DNA of 7,536 bases from Candidatus Aminicenantota bacterium (lineage in GTDB: Bacteria > Acidobacteriota > Aminicenantia > UBA2199): contig CP070627.1 of the NCBI GenBank assembly GCA_020355945.1, positions 6,575,534 to 6,583,069 on the forward strand, in the 5' to 3' direction. Below are positions 6,376 to 7,536 of the stretch, piece by piece (position 1 is the stretch's first letter; each line of letters begins with the position of its first letter). The notes under the pieces were generated by a model. That model saw only the letters and a list, made by a program, of their open reading frames with translations. It searched no databases and was not told the DNA's origin. A program made the position numbers and the translations under genes.

Positions 6376-6460
6376 CGGCGGGCAGGTGCACCTTTATCAA
6401 AAGCTTTTGTGGGGGGGCCAGATGCGTCACGGGGCGGTTTTCTCGAAAAGAGCCCCCCTG
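6376..6460 (+). repeat. Inverted repeat B, right arm (MITE/REP-like)
   Basis: Positions 6396-6460 are the inverted partner of 4097-4155, starting 46 bases after the hydrolase stop codon and preceded by CGGCGGGCAGG at 6376-6386. Internally it contains the palindrome AAAAGCTTTT, a hairpin TTTTC-TC-GAAAA (the other copy has T-run/A-run in its place, so pairing is kept), and a G7 run (6411-6417) that could pair with C6 (6453-6458). It may also end transcription of the hydrolase gene, but no T-run follows the stem. Confidence 0.75.
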
Positions 6461-6520
6461 GTAACTTAATGCTCTTCAAGATTAGATAAATTAAGTTCTT
6501 GTTTCTTGAAGTCATAGGAT

Positions 6521-6548
6521 TTGACTATTGTTTTATTCGTGATATAAT
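6521..6548 (+). promoter_or_regulatory. sigma70-type promoter of the sensor kinase gene
   Basis: TTGACT at 6521-6526 and a perfect TATAAT at 6543-6548 are separated by 16 bases. Transcription would start near 6555, giving a short leader of about 27 bases. A GGGG Shine-Dalgarno-like run (6572-6575) lies six bases before the ATG at 6582. The kinase is therefore independent of the hydrolase gene. Confidence 0.7.
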
Positions 6549-6581
6549 TAACTTTTAAATTTACGCTTTTTGGGGTAAAAA

Positions 6582-7536
6582 ATGGCAGAAGAATTGGGTG
6601 AACCAAAAGAAAAAAGCAACATCAAAGGTATCCGGCTGATTGCTGCCGGGATTGCACTTTTTTTTGTATTATTTGTTCTTATTCGTATATTTTTTGATGA
6701 GAGTAAGAATTTTTCCCTTCCTTTAATTAACAATACCGCCATGTTTATGGCGTTGTGGGCGATTATTATCCTTTTTAGTATCACCTTCCTGTTTATATTG
6801 ATCCGGAATCTCATCAAGCTCTATTATGATAAGCGTAAGCCCTTTGCCGGCGGACGGTTTAAAAAAAGGTTGGTGTTTTTCTTTATCTCTTTTTCCATCG
6901 TTCCCACGCTGCTGCTTTTCTTTTTTGCTACAGACCTCATTAGCAACAGCATTGAAAAATGGTTTAAGGCTGATATCGATTTAATTATGAATAAATTCGA
7001 AGACCTGGATGAAAGCTATTATGAAAAAGCCAAAGATGATTTGAAGCATTTTGCTAAACTCATTAGCGATGATATTAAGAAAAAAAGAAAATATACCCCT
7101 GATAATCGAGTCTATTTGCGTAATAGCACCAAAGAGCAGATGATAAAGTATAACCTGGACGTTGTCAACATATACGTTAACCAAAATGAAGAGATTACGT
7201 TTATTAGGCCCAGCATAACGCTGCAGGAATACCGGGACCTTCCGCAGCATTTTATATATGGTCAATTGGGGGGCAGTGATCCCCATAAGATCGATCAAAT
7301 GAAAGAGGGCTTGTTAATACGACATGGAGTGGATTTTGAAAACAAAAGCGGCGATAAAATCCTGGTTATTATCGGCAGGTATTTCCCGCAAAAATATATT
7401 CAAAATCTTAAAACCTTAAACTCGATGGTGCAAAAATACACCCTGCAGAAAAACATCAAAGAAGAGGTAAAAACCACCTATATGCTGCTGTTTGTCTTTA
7501 TTACCATATTGGTGATTTTTTCGGCATCCTGGTTGG
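6582..7536 (+). CDS. NtrY-like sensor histidine kinase, N-terminal part (runs off the window)
   Basis: The first 318 codons of a membrane sensor kinase resembling NtrY of the NtrY/NtrX two-component system, which senses nitrogen or redox/envelope state in many bacteria. The visible topology matches NtrY. There is a TM hairpin (16-37 and 52-77), a third TM helix with the family-typical VFFFISFSIVPTLLLFFFA (98-116), an extracytoplasmic sensor region (about 120-297) and the start of a fourth TM helix (299-318) preceded by QKNIKEEVKTTY. That last stretch corresponds to the conserved join before the HAMP domain in NtrY. HAMP, PAS, HisKA and ATPase domains would follow outside the window, typically followed by an ntrX-type response regulator. 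The start at ATG 6582 is supported by the GGGG run and the promoter at 6521-6548. The gene is cut by the window edge and is not broken. The family assignment rests on TM layout and recalled similarity. Confidence 0.75.
   Translation, partial: MAEELGEPKEKSNIKGIRLIAAGIALFFVLFVLIRIFFDESKNFSLPLINNTAMFMALWAIIILFSITFLFILIRNLIKLYYDKRKPFAGGRFKKRLVFFFISFSIVPTLLLFFFATDLISNSIEKWFKADIDLIMNKFEDLDESYYEKAKDDLKHFAKLISDDIKKKRKYTPDNRVYLRNSTKEQMIKYNLDVVNIYVNQNEEITFIRPSITLQEYRDLPQHFIYGQLGGSDPHKIDQMKEGLLIRHGVDFENKSGDKILVIIGRYFPQKYIQNLKTLNSMVQKYTLQKNIKEEVKTTYMLLFVFITILVIFSASWL

Noticed and set aside
6396..6460. Rho-independent terminator after the hydrolase
   Set aside because: A G7/C6 stem is possible, but it has a long loop and no following T-run. 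The segment is better explained as a dispersed repeat copy.
6234..7298. Minus-strand open frames of 60-105 codons across the hydrolase end, the intergenic region and the kinase
   Set aside because: They are antisense to the clear hydrolase C-terminus and NtrY-like kinase, and partly run through the inverted repeat. No ribosome binding site or domain supports them.

Overview
The window looks like a piece of a bacterial chromosome from a moderately AT-rich, Gram-negative-type organism. The evidence is an NtrY-type sensor kinase, sigma70-like promoters, a Sec-type signal peptide on a large modular secreted enzyme, and several dispersed repeats and gene remnants. The paired paralogous ATPases and the C-terminal Ig-like modules of the secreted enzyme remind me of uncultured Acidobacteriota/Aminicenantes-type genomes. 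That assignment is recall, not proof.

Layout. Positions 1-102 (minus) hold the remnant of a second copy of an ATPase C-terminus, 42 bp of which is identical to the intact copy at 568-609. Positions 78-520 (plus) hold a toxin-antitoxin-like module: a strong promoter, a 72-residue antitoxin-like gene with an excellent Shine-Dalgarno, and a MazF/PemK toxin gene that overlaps it by one base and is cut to 39 residues. Positions 517-3732 (minus) are a two-gene operon of membrane-linked P-loop ATPases. The upstream gene (318 aa) has a C-terminal membrane anchor. Three bases after it comes a 751-aa protein with one ordinary TM helix, 24 tandem GLAx tetrapeptides encoded by a 12-bp DNA repeat, a linker, and a STAND/AAA-type ATPase domain. 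Positions 3733-4214 hold no intact gene. They contain a decayed heptad-repeat (coiled-coil) gene with a frameshift and two in-frame TAG codons, plus one arm each of two different inverted repeats. Positions 4215-6350 (plus) encode a secreted MJ1477/TM1410 (GH114-like) family glycoside hydrolase carrying a BACON-like domain and two Ig-like modules. Positions 6351-6581 hold the partner arm of a ~60-bp inverted repeat and a near-consensus promoter. Positions 6582-7536 (plus) are the N-terminal half of an NtrY-like sensor histidine kinase that runs off the window.

How the genes relate. The two ATPases are almost certainly co-translated and probably act together at the membrane. They have the look of a conflict/defence or stress-sensing NTPase pair, but no effector enzyme is visible, so function is open. 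The hydrolase sits between inverted copies of one repeat (4097-4155 and 6396-6460). A second inverted repeat (3762-3807 and 4253-4300) interlocks with the first and overlaps the hydrolase signal peptide. This suggests that the hydrolase region, like the left end, has been rearranged by repeats. The NtrY-like kinase has its own promoter and looks like the start of ordinary core sequence.
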